NCBI GenBank assembly: GCA_018136815.1
Contig: CM030932.1
Coordinates: 1,708,793-1,772,792, forward strand
DNA: 64,000 bases
Source: Isochrysis galbana
Taxonomy: Eukaryota > Haptophyta > Isochrysidales > Isochrysidaceae
Direction of reading: 5' to 3'
Shown: positions 1 through 9,142 of the stretch, piece by piece
Numbering within the stretch: the stretch's first letter is position 1
Layout of the letters: each line of letters opens with the position of its first letter
The notes under the pieces: model-generated
What the model was told of the DNA's origin: nothing
The model's input: only the letters and a program-made list of their open reading frames with translations
Database searches by the model: none
Translations under genes and position numbers: made by a program

Positions 1-270
1 TCCATTAGGGTGCACATGGGTGATTGCAACTCATCACACATGTCCCGAGAGAGATCTCTCTTATATTACATGTTTATGTTTACGTAATTGTAGGGAACCG
101 CAGAGAAACCAGTCGACATGTGCGCACGCACGGCGTCCCCGCGGGGGACCCGATGCACATCGGCACGCACGGCGTGCACCTGGTGTAATTGTGAGCCTTT
201 ATTGCACCCTGCGAGCCATGGGCAAGGGACTGAATGCCAAAATTAGCCCAACCCCTGAAAGCGCGCGCCG
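1..270 (-). repeat. Family C GC-rich tandem-type repeat, partial unit at window edge
   Basis: Read on the minus strand, this stretch matches the units at 36815-37252 and 47400-47800. It has the same succession of GCACGCCGTGCGTGCG, a GATGTGCATCGG block, a CCCCGCGGGG palindrome, an A/T-richer spacer, and GAGTTGCAATCACCCATGTG. It probably continues beyond the window. The sequence after it (to about 400) matches 47190-47340 in the opposite orientation, so the same larger arrangement occurs twice. Confidence 0.7.
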
Positions 271-654
271 TAGATGTTAAACATCGAGAATGGCATTAGA
301 ATGGGCCATCATGTGTGAATATTGTTGTATAAATAATTATGGACATTTGATGGCTCCATTCGATTGATGTCCCATAATTGACGGAACGACACCACGACAC
401 CTTCGTCCAGTGGGTGGCCTGAGTATGGCCTACGCGACCGCGCTCCACGCCGCCGCGGAAGAATGGGCTCAAAATCTCGCCAGAGCGCAGAGCGCACGAA
501 CGCGCGCCTGGCGAGGCCACGCCACCGGGAACTGATGTTATATTCGCCCGGTGGGTGGAGGCCTTGATCAAGGGCCTTGACGGGCGGCGCGGGTATCCTT
601 TCAGGCGCTTCCTCAGGCGAGGAGCAGCGCCCGTCGTCCGTCGTCCGTCGTTTT
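271..654. other. Spacer with a CGTTCCGTC motif (reverse complement)
   Basis: I see no convincing gene here. The segment to about 400 is the inverted counterpart of 47190-47340. It includes the motif GACGGAACG at 380-388, the reverse complement of CGTTCCGTC seen near other family C copies. The rest is GC-rich unique-looking sequence. Confidence 0.4.
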
Positions 655-900
655 TCCCCCCGATATTCGCCCCCGATAGCTATTGGGGACCGACCTTAAC
701 GCGATAGCTCCCCGGGGGAGATAAAATCTCCCAATAGCTCTCGGGGGATTTTCTCGGTCCCCCATACCCCCGGTAGCTCTCGGTGGGGCTGTTGGCGATC
801 GGGAGAAAATTTCCCCCCGATAGCTCTCGGCTCTCGGGGGCCCCCGATAGCTCCTGGGGGGCGTTGGCTCCTGGGGGGTAACATGTATACCATAACATAG
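655..900. repeat. Family E: repeated AGCTCTCGGGGG hairpin-rich element
   Basis: This is a run of short, imperfect copies of a CCCCGATAGCTC / GAGCTCTCGGGGG motif that can fold on itself. A second copy lies at 48165-48300, with the same order of sub-motifs (GGTAGCTCTCGG, GGCGATCGGGAGAAAA, GGGGCGTTGGCTCCTGGGGG). I see no coding potential. Confidence 0.65.
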
Positions 901-926
901 GCTATTTTTAGACATGTCGATAGTTA

Positions 927-1243
927 CCCTGGCGGAAAGCCGCAAGCCGCAAGGCTCAGGCCTGGGCCCCCACACACCCACACAGCGGACAGCGGCGCAC
1001 ACGAGTGAGCCGCCACCCAAACAGAATACAAAAGGCCCGTCCCCCCCCTCCCCCAGCCCCCAGCGTTAGGCCCAAAGTAGTGTACATGGGCCGACCCCCC
1101 GAAACCGAACAAGAAGGAACGAGGGGGGGAACGGGAAGGGGAGTGGGAGTGAGGGTTGAGGGTGGGGCGAAGGCGATGTCAAGTGAACACCCAGGGAAGG
1201 GGACAGCGGATCTAGCAGCGTAGTAGTCATCTTCAAGAATATT
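927..1243. mobile_element. Short insertion flanked by a 22-bp direct duplication
   Basis: The 22-bp sequence at 905-926 (a T-run, then AGACATGTCGATAGTTA) is repeated exactly at 1244-1265. A perfect direct duplication of this length around about 317 bp is typical of target-primed retroposition. The insert is GC-rich, non-coding and ends in an A/T-rich stretch. Its family is not recognised; it does not match family A. Confidence 0.55.
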
Positions 1244-1458
1244 TTTTTAGACATGTCGATAGTTATCAAGATTGTTATCAACCACCCTCTAACCCCTGCC
1301 AGTTAACAAAACTGGTTCACCAGAGAGCATTTAACTGGTTCCCCAAAAAACTAACAGTTAATATTCCCTAGCCTCGTCTCCCACTGTTCCTACTCTAGTA
1401 CTCTAGAGTAGTACAAAACAATCTGAAAGTTGCTCCCCGACATTTCGCGATCTCTGCG

Positions 1459-2649
1459 ATGATGCTCTCCCTCGTCGCCTCTGCCCTCAGCTATCAGACC
1501 GCCATGGGCGGCGGTCGGCCGGCTGTTGGCTCGCGCGGCCTGAGCTCGGCGATCATGATGGCTCAACGCACTCCTTTGATGGCGGGCAACTGGAAGATGA
1601 ACACTGACCTTCCTGAGGCCGTCGCGCTCGCAAAGGCCGTTGCGGCTGCATCAGCCAAGGCGGACGATGTGGATGTCGCAGTATGCGTTCCTTTCCCCTT
1701 CATCTTGCCGGTCAAGGAGGCCATGGCCGGCTCGAAGGTTGGCATTGGCGCGCAGGACTGTCACTGGGAGGAGGCCGGCGCCTACACAGGTGTGCACAGT
1801 GCTGCTTGCGCAGCTGCAGCCCCCCCCCCCCTCTCCTTTCCTACCACTCAGGAAGGCGCGTTCGAACTCACGGGTCGTCTTTGCCCTGCATCATCTGACC
1901 CAGGTGCGATCTCCACAAGTATGCTGAAGAGTGTGGGTATCGACTACGTCCTCGCTGGTCACTCAGAGCGCCGTTCCATCTTTGGCGACAGTGATGAGGA
2001 CACCAATAAGAAAGTGCTGAAGATTCTTGGCGATGGGCTGAAGTGCATCTTGTGCATCGGTGAACTCAAGGAAGAGCGCGAATCGGGCGAGACTTTCAAC
2101 GTTTGTGACGTGCAGCTGACGAAGGGCCTCAAGGTAAGCTCCGCTCGTCTCGCACAAATCCTGGCAAGGAAAGTGTTGGTGCCTTCATGTGGCTCTTCAA
2201 CACTTGTTTACATTATGCTGCAGGGCGTGAGCACAGAGATGATGTCGAACGTCGTGATCGCCTACGAGCCAGTATGGGCCATCGGCACTGGTCTGACTGC
2301 CACTCCGGAGGTGGCTCAGGAGACCCACGCATACATCAGGAGCTGGTATGCCGGCCATGGAACAGCCTTTTACCTCGCAACGCACTCCCAGCCCAATATT
2401 TTCCAAAAAATTCAAGACGGTTTTCATCGCTAACGTCGTGCCACTTGACTATGAGCATCTCTTTGCGGCAGGTTTGTGGACAATTACAGTCAAGAGGTTG
2501 CAGACAAGGTCATCATCCAGTATGGCGGATCTGTGAACCCCGGCAATGTCGATGACCTGATGAAGTGCCCTGACATTGACGGTGCACTCGTGGGCGGCGC
2601 TAGCTTGCAGAGCGAAGGCTTTGCCCGCATCATCAACTTCGAGAAGTGA
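1459..2649 (+). CDS. TPI: Triose-phosphate isomerase with N-terminal leader, 4 exons
   Basis: The enzyme interconverts dihydroxyacetone phosphate and glyceraldehyde 3-phosphate. Exons by splice signal and frame are 1459-1789, 1904-2133, 2224-2345 and 2472-2649, giving 286 aa. Catalytic signatures are NWKMN (Lys), GHSERR (His), [11 protein letters not shown] (Glu) and the phosphate-binding YGGSV; the protein ends at NFEK. The core begins near residue 38, so there is a leader of about 37 residues ([13 protein letters not shown]...) suggesting delivery to an organelle. In a haptophyte-like alga this could be the plastid, but that is inference. Introns 1 (114 nt) and 2 (90 nt) are multiples of three and contain no in-frame stop, so retained-intron forms would stay open. 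Two ATGs lie in tandem at the start and the first is used here. The family assignment is certain; compartment is not. Confidence 0.95.
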
Positions 2650-4341
2650 GCGTCTGGAGGATAGGCTACGCCCTGCAGGACGGTCTTCGCGCGAGCCTCG
2701 TGATCAACTCAAGCATTGCGTTCCTGACTTTTGTGAGATATGGACTTGAACGAGCGCCATTCGTGTGTGAGGTTCAGCTCACCTGAAGTCATGTGCCCAC
2801 CCTCAATGCGCTGTCATCGGTGCCGTACCAATGCTTGTCGCCAACACCGTCTTCTCAGAAGGGCTCGTCCGGATAAGCCAAACCTGCCCAAAGTTGTTTG
2901 TAACAACAACTGAAGCATCCCCTTTGCCCCTTTGCCCCTTTGCCATGTTCCATGTTGAGCGCGGCACGTAGTGTACCTGCTTAAGTATGACGGGGTGACA
3001 CTGGTGCTTGTGGGTGAAGACGTCGAACGGGCGATGCTTTGCATCATTACTCAATGTCTCGTATACATACGTATGGTGCAAGGGAATGCCAGGGTGCAGA
3101 TGCTTGTACTGCGTAACGGGATGGGCTCCGGGCGGTAAGCCAATTACTAAGCGCGGGATATGGAAGGCGTTACAAGCTCACATCTAAGCAAGCATTGCGA
3201 AGCGCTGCTACTACTAGTACTCGTACTAGTAACACCGGGGGGGGCCATTGCACTCACAAGGTGCTTTTCTTTTCGGCATCGCCACTCCCCCTGCCTCACT
3301 CCCTTTCCTCTTTCCTTTCACTAATCACTAATCTTACGATTGGTCGCCATTTCCATTAAGGGAGCCTCGCGCCCTCCCACGCTCTCTCTCTCGACTCCTC
3401 TCATGGGGGGCGCGAGAGCGCGAGAGCACCATCCACCGCTGGCCGATGAGTACACGCTCGACGGAAACACCCCACTAGACGAGGGACCCCGGAAACCGAA
3501 GAAAAAGGAATGAAGGGGGGGGGAAGGGGGGAGGTGGAGAGAGGGGATATAAAAAAAGTCTTGAAGGTGTCCGCTACGCTACTAGTGACTCACACCCCTC
3601 CGGTACCGCGCTCGCCATCGCCTGCAAGACCCAAGGGGGCAGTGGAAGCTGGGGCTTGGCCCCTGGCACCCCCTGCCTCCCTCCCTGGTCGTCCACGGTC
3701 CACCTGCAAATTCTTGCCGCAAACGGCAAACGGGCGCATCTGGCATCTGCATCTGGATCTGGAGATCTGGAGATCTAGAGAATCGAGAATGTGGAGCGTG
3801 GAGCGCTAGAAATCGGGCGGAGGAGGGGAGGGGTCGCGGCAGCACGCTCCATAATTCAAAGACTATGAGAATAATTTTAAAAACATTTAGGTTTTAGTCC
3901 TTACTCACCACTTAGCCCGTAGCCCCCATGGCCCTGGCCCATGGTCCATGGTCCATGGTGAACTTGTAAAGTATAAAGTATAAACTTAGTTTTAGTTGGT
4001 AGTTGGCGAGCTGCGAGGGAGAGCCAAAAGCCAAAGACTCTCCATTATGATGTCTCCGCGCTGAGCCTTGGGGGCCCTCGCCGATGGAGCTCGTGGGCAC
4101 CTTCGGTCATACTATCATGTTCTATGATATGATTGAAAAATCCACCGTCGCGACCGGGATGGCGACCCCGCTAACTGTATAATTCCCCCCCCCCCCCCCA
4201 GTACTGTGCTGCAGTGGGGATCGACGAGGACACCTCCGTACTCTTTACTCCTTACTCAAACAACCTAGACTCCCGGAGGGCGAGCGAGTGGCACCCGCGA
4301 TCTATCGCACACCGGACGGTCCCGTTCCACCTACTCAAACC
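2650..4341. other. Intergenic region without a supported gene
   Basis: This holds the 3' flank of TPI and the 5' flank of the cold-shock gene. There are simple-sequence patches (TTGCCCC repeats near 2930, GATCTGGA repeats near 3755, TCCATGGT repeats near 3945, a C-run at 4186-4199) and a CCGAAGAAAAAGGAATGAAGG motif near 3497. That motif recurs in variant form near 1102, 19500, 40850, 42260 and 55860. Open frames here are short with biased composition. Confidence 0.5.
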
Positions 4342-4701
4342 ATGCCCTCCTGCCTTCTCCTCTCCCTCCTTACCCCTTCCCTACTTCTTCGCCCGTTCGC
4401 TCCGATGCGCACGCCCCAGCCTACAGCGCTTGCCTCCGGTGAGGCGCACAAGGGCCTTGTCAAGTGGTTCGACACCACGAAGGGCTACGGCTTCATCGCA
4501 ATTGATGGAGAGAGTGCCGACATCTTCGTCCACCAGTCTGACATCTATGCGCAAGGCTTCCGTTCTTTGGCAGAGGGCGAGCCCGTGGAGTTTGTTATCG
4601 ACACTGACCCCAAGACCAATAAGCTCAAGGCAACGGAGGTCACCGGGCCCGACGGAGCATACGTTCAGGGAGCGCCTCGTGCTGACCCGATGGGTTTTTA
4701 G
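4342..4701 (+). CDS. Cold-shock-domain nucleic-acid-binding protein, probably targeted
   Basis: This encodes 119 aa with one cold-shock domain (about residues 36-105). RNP1 is seen as KGYGFIAI and RNP2 as DIFVHQSD, preceded by GLVKWFDTTK; such proteins bind single-stranded RNA or DNA. The ATG at 4342 is the first in frame and adds MPSCLLLSLLTPSLLLRPFA, which looks like a signal peptide and hints at the secretory route or a complex plastid. A second in-frame ATG at 4405 would give a 98-aa cytosolic form. The gene is uninterrupted. The C terminus is a short Pro/Gly tail. Domain identity is clear; localisation and start choice are inference. Confidence 0.85.
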   Translation: MPSCLLLSLLTPSLLLRPFAPMRTPQPTALASGEAHKGLVKWFDTTKGYGFIAIDGESADIFVHQSDIYAQGFRSLAEGEPVEFVIDTDPKTNKLKATEVTGPDGAYVQGAPRADPMGF

Positions 4702-5289
4702 ATGAAACCTTGTCTGATCCGCTCTCTTCCCCTAACTTGTTGCGGAAGCCGTGCGCTCAAAGTGAGGAAATGTTCAAGGTAAGGAAGTGATGAGTTGGGT
4801 ACTTCAACGGAGATAGGCGCGGCTACGAATCCTCTGTGCGGTGTACAGCTCTAGCTGGCAGCCTTTACTCCAAGACGTGGTCTACCGTGGTATTGGTGGG
4901 AAAGGGGGGGGGGGGGGAACGGGGCTTGTTACGTTTGTCCGGGACCATCCCTGGTGTGTATAGTGGATGCGGATGTGATGGAAGAAGCGAGACGTCACCA
5001 TGCCTCCTTCTGCCGCCCGCCACACCCTCTTCACACTTTTTGTACTCGCTATCCTGGTTCAAGTTCTGGTGTGTGTGCGTGGGAGGGGGGGACAATTAGT
5101 GCATTGAGCCTGCGCGAGCCCTCGCCATCGGCACAAGCGCGAAGATGCGCTGTGTGGCCAAGGAGAGGTGCATTGGACGTATGAACCACCAACCCAAGAA
5201 ACCATCGTTATATATGAATATGAAGGTGACACCGGCACCGAATCCGAATCGAAGTTGAAGCTTTTTTACATATTATTTGGGGGGAAGGG
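4702..5289. other. Intergenic spacer
   Basis: This is the 3' flank of the cold-shock gene. It has a G-run at 4905-4918 and low-complexity GC-rich sequence, with no frame showing a recognisable domain. Confidence 0.4.
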
Positions 5290-5835
5290 CAACTAAGTTT
5301 ATACTTAGTTCGTCCATGGGGGGGCACGAGTCCCCCTCTCTCTCCACTCCTCCCCCACCATGGGGGAGGAACCACTCACTCTCCTGGCACGCCTGATGGC
5401 CTGCCATGAGCACACAGCCCTAGATAGACTGACTCACTCCTCCCCCCACAGGACCGCCTGACTCGCCCGCCCTGGCGCCCTGGCCCGCCGTGGCCAGCCC
5501 ATCCCTCTGACCAGCCCCTCCTCCCCCTGGGCCCCCCTTATCAGGACCCCCCAGCCAGCTCCAGTCGACCCGCAGGGGCTCGGAGCGCCAGCGAGGGAGA
5601 GGCAGGAGGGGCCAGGGCCACGCCCCGGCCGCTCACCTGCCCCCTGAGCTGTGCTCCCCGGCCCCTGCAGGCCACCTGGGGACCTGAAGAGGGGCCGCAG
5701 GCGCGCGCCATGGGCCCCCGCCGCAGGGAAGAGAGGAGGAAAAGCGAAGAGGGAGGGGAGGGGGGAGCGGCAGCTCTCCCCTCCGGCAGAAACGTGTCTT
5801 CTCGCCGGTAGCAACCTCGCAGCCCGGTGCCTTCC
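5290..5835 (+). repeat. Family A retroposon copy, 3' divergent or truncated
   Basis: It opens with AACTAAGTTTATACTTAG followed by CCATGGGGGGGCACGAG and a poly-C block, as in the full-length copies at 20087 and 56009. It carries the shared GGAACCAC / CCTGATGGC / GAGGGAGAGGCAGG blocks. The last third resembles the subfamily at 41530-41760 and 63480-63700 (GGGGAGAGCTGCC type). Confidence 0.75.
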
Positions 5836-5911
5836 GGGGAGATTCGACGCGCCTCGTAGTGGCTGATGTGACGATTCGACACGGGTGACGACCTCGAGCG
5901 TCCCGACGCCT

Positions 5912-8004
5912 GCCCGAAGCATCTCGAATTCCCTCTTGCAGACGAATACACGCTTGGCGAAAAAACACAACTAGACCAGATCACCGTGTCGGACATAACG
6001 CGAGAACTTACAAAGAGCGGCCCACACAACAAACCTCAGCCAGCACGGGAAGCGTGGGCTCGCAAGGTAGACTTGACGCACGACGAATGGAAACACGTGG
6101 CGGAACTCTACACTCACCCCTTGCTAAAACACACAGATAACAACCTACTTTTATAAGTGGGGGTCAATGGGGGCCTCGCGCCCCCCCCTCTCCATTGCCA
6201 TTGCGGACACCCCCCGGGGTTGGCCCGTACATTCAACCCCAGCCCGTGCCCTTTGGCAGGGGCAGGGCACTCATCATTCCTGCCCAGACCCTTCGTGGGC
6301 GCGGGCCGCGAGCTGCACTCCCACGCCCGCGCTGGGCCTGCCCTCGAGCTGACTCCCCCCCTGTCCCTGGTCGCCAGGCATACAGGGGACTTCTGGCGGC
6401 TCCCATGGCCAGCGAGGCGAGCGTGGGAGAGGCAGGGGGGGCCAGGGGCTGAGCCCCAGCCTCCACTGCCCCCTGAGCTGCCCTTGCTGGCCCCTTGGGA
6501 GCCCCCAAAAGACCCCTGAGAGCAGGCCAGGGCGCGCCGCATGGCGACGCGCCGCAGGGACAACGATGGGTGAGAGTGGAGAGAGGGAGAGGGGGGGGTT
6601 TGCACCCCCCCCGATGGAGTGCAGTGAGAAACGGGCCCCGTTTGCGTTAGCAAACGGGTGAGGGGCGGCTGGCGACAGGAGGGAGACGAGAAGGGAGTGG
6701 CTCAATGGCGAGGAGAGTATCCCAGGTGGCGCAGGCTACTCGAGTCGCAGTCACTTATTTCTCGAGGACCGCTCACGGCGCGAGCTGGTAAGGGCCGTTC
6801 TTCTTGGTTTAGAGAGTTCCTCCCCCCCCCCCCCCGGTGCTTTTTCCCGGAGAGTCGGCCGGCGTCGACCGGTCCGCCTCAATGGGTTTTCCCTCATTTT
6901 AACTTGTGGGGGGTTAGAATAGGAGCCGGGGGTCTGCGAGGGGGGAGATGTGGAGGGGTGCATACGTGTATGTGTCTGTGGCAGCAACATGCGCCGAGGC
7001 GTACGGGCAGGTGCGCTGAGGGTTGTCGTGTTGGTACCGGGCTAGTGAGAGTAGTGGTACTAACGCTCAGCTAGATTATTATTAAAACACACAGATAAAC
7101 ACCCACACTTCAAACACATCACACACAGAAGACTAGGGACACGGAATCGGTTCACATCGGCGACCACCATAAAATGTAGATTCTGCGGGAAACACAGCGA
7201 ACACTCGACACACCTAGCCAGGTGCCCGTCTACACTACAGATATTCCAAACCATAGAAGCCGTAGCGGGATACACCCCTGCGAAAGACAGATCGACGACC
7301 CAAAAAATCAAAGACAGACTATTCGCATACCCGAACTCACCGACGCCGGATAGCCTCAAAGCTCTCTACCTCATATCATGGAGATACATCATAAGCGACT
7401 TCTACAAGTAGAATTCGAAAACTACACCTTTTCATCACGTGCCGGTCATCGAAAGAGTTCCGAGCAGGCTCACGATCCTCGTCAGAGGTCGGGAACCCCC
7501 GGACAATCTCTCGACCGCACGCACACACACACAAGGCCTCCCAGGGAAGAAAACCGAAGATCAAATCTTCACAAGATCTTAGCACCCCTCTCTTCAAGAC
7601 CAACGATGAAGGTGTCTTAGTCATGAATACGAATCTATCCCGGATGGCGCAAGCCCTTAACATGACAGAACGCCTCGCCTAGCCACGAGCCCCCCGCCGC
7701 GAATCGCTCACCATCCGACAGCACCCTCGGACACACTGAATTAAAGCTGCCTGACACCCAACACAAGGAACAAACACACATCAACCGGTAGCCCGATGGC
7801 ATAGGAGGAAGATGAGAAACAGGCCATCGAGAATCGGTTCACACCGTCTGCCACTGGAAACCCACTGCACCCAGCCCCTAGGTAGAGCACGAGGGGATGA
7901 GCCGCAAGGCAGGTGGAAGGGGTGGGAAGGGAAGCGGGCGAGGCTGCGTAGATAATGTGCGGGGTCGCGCGCGCGGCGAGAATATTGAGAAGTTTTGTTT
8001 CTTT
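5912..8004 (+). mobile_element. LINE-like (non-LTR) retrotransposon 3' fragment
   Basis: It is flanked by an 18-bp direct duplication (TCGAGCGTCCCGACGCCT at 5894-5911 and 8005-8022). Two separated coding pieces belong together: about 5940-6140 (includes WARKVDLTHDEWKHVAEL) and about 7084-7373 (includes TRNRF, then CRFCGKHSEHSTHLARCP). The Trp / Arg-Asp / CxxC...HxxxC pattern is that of the zinc-binding segment following reverse transcriptase in LINEs. The polymerase domain is absent, as expected for a 5'-truncated copy. The coding piece is interrupted by the insertion at 6141-7082. The family call rests on this one motif block. Confidence 0.6.
6141..7082 (+). mobile_element. Family A-related retroposon inserted inside the LINE fragment
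   Basis: A 16-bp direct duplication, TAAAACACACAGATAA, sits at 6125-6140 and 7083-7098. The insert starts CAACCTACTTTTATAAG, then a GGGTCAATGGGGGCC block and a poly-C run. This mirrors the family A head (CAACTAAGTTTATACTTGG...CCATGGGGGGGC). The interior has the family A GAGGCAGGGG...CCCTGAGCTG blocks. It splits the LINE reading frame, so it is the younger insertion. Confidence 0.7.
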
Positions 8005-8331
8005 TCGAGCGTCCCGACGCCTCGATCGAGGGCTCTAAGAATAGCTGCTTAGGGATGGATTTTGGAGTCATTTGATGTGGATTTGTTGTTTTGCCAGCCT
8101 TGAACTGTCGAGTGCGGGCGGTTCTGGCTGTGGCGGCTGTCACTAAAGTCGTTGTTGAGTGTTGAGTGACTTGGCCATATGGTCCAAGTCCCACCACTTG
8201 GAGGAGCGTGTGGCGCGGTCGGCGGCCGCTGAGTCGAAGAAAAGAGAAAAGAGTTTCAACGAATTTGTCGAGTTTATTCGTTGTGGTGTTGTACGCTTGA
8301 GCGGCGTCGTCGAGCGCACTATGGCTATGGT

Positions 8332-8807
8332 TAAGCATTTACAGAATGATTGAATCAATTGATCCAATCTTTGATGATAAGATCAATCTCAACTTAGATG
8401 GCAAGCTTTGCTGATGCAGGCTGCTAGCTGCTAGCTTGATGCTTGGAGGCGGCAAGCTTTTCTCAGCTTTTTGCTTTTTGCTGCGCGGAGCGCGCCCAAG
8501 CGTGCGGCGGGCGCAGGCGCGGCGGGCGCGGTCGGGGGGCGCGGGGGGGCGCGGGCCGGTGCGAGGGGCTAGGGGGGGGGGAAGAGGGGGAGAGGGGAGG
8601 GGGGGGGGTCGCTAGAGGACGCGGGAGTACTATTGTATTCATTCTATCTAGGGCTGTACATATTAAGTCGTAATGGGTCAATCTTTTTTAATATTGATCT
8701 TGCTGTCAATAGATGGACCAAGCTTTTGACCAAGCTTTGGTGTAAATCTAATCAATCATCCATCTCCATCTTTCCCAGATTTTGAGCAATCATTCTGTAA
8801 ATGCTTA
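8332..8807. mobile_element. hAT-type MITE with 21-bp terminal inverted repeats and 8-bp TSD
   Basis: The left end TAAGCATTTACAGAATGATT(G) is exactly inverted at the right end (8787-8807). It is flanked by the 8-bp duplication GCTATGGT at 8324-8331 and 8808-8815, the duplication length typical of hAT elements. The 476-bp body is non-coding, with repeated GATCAAT and AAGCTT motifs near the ends and a very G-rich centre. Family B copies at 27465 and 40455 lack the insertion. Confidence 0.8.
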
Positions 8808-9142
8808 GCTATGGTTGTGTAGAAGTTGGGGTGGTCTCTCGTCTCTCGCCGGGGGTACCACGTTGGAAATTGTAGTCTTGTAAGAGGTCTTGTTGGCTAG
8901 CATCCCTAGCCACATACACCGGACGAGCCATGCACCAACCGCGCACACCCCCATCGCGGGGTAGGGGCTCCGTTACCGATGAGGCACGGTCCCTCAGCAC
9001 TAGGATTAAACTAGGACACAACAAGAAAACTCTGACAGCAACTTACAAATCATGGAAAGCAAATCAAGAGAAGTGAAACAAAGGAGAGCGACGGAAGGAA
9101 GAGTGTGTGATCGGTTTGGTTCGTTGCTTCAGGTTGGCGCGC

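Larger units (their letters stand above)
5836..9031 (+). repeat. Family B copy 1, split by three later insertions, upstream of the kelch-TTLL gene
   Basis: The pieces 5836-5911, 8005-8331 and 8808-9031 read in order as one element matching 27115-27665. Shared blocks include GATTCGACGCGCCTCG, TCCCGACGCCT, GAGGAGCGTGTGGCGCGG, GCTAGCATCCCTAGC, CACCCCCATCGCGGGG and GGATTAAACTAGGAC. Interruptions are a LINE fragment (5912-8004) and a MITE (8332-8807), each with target duplications. The right end lies about 110 bp before the ATG at 9143. Confidence 0.8.

Noticed and set aside
20-1281. Several open frames of 60-135 codons in both strands near the left edge
   Set aside because: They overlap repeats (families C and E, and the insertion at 927-1243), have biased Pro/Arg/Gly composition and no motif.
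6114-6705. Long overlapping frames of 140-180 codons in the family A-related insert
   Set aside because: All family A copies are open in several frames because of GC bias; the frames are not conserved in position between copies.
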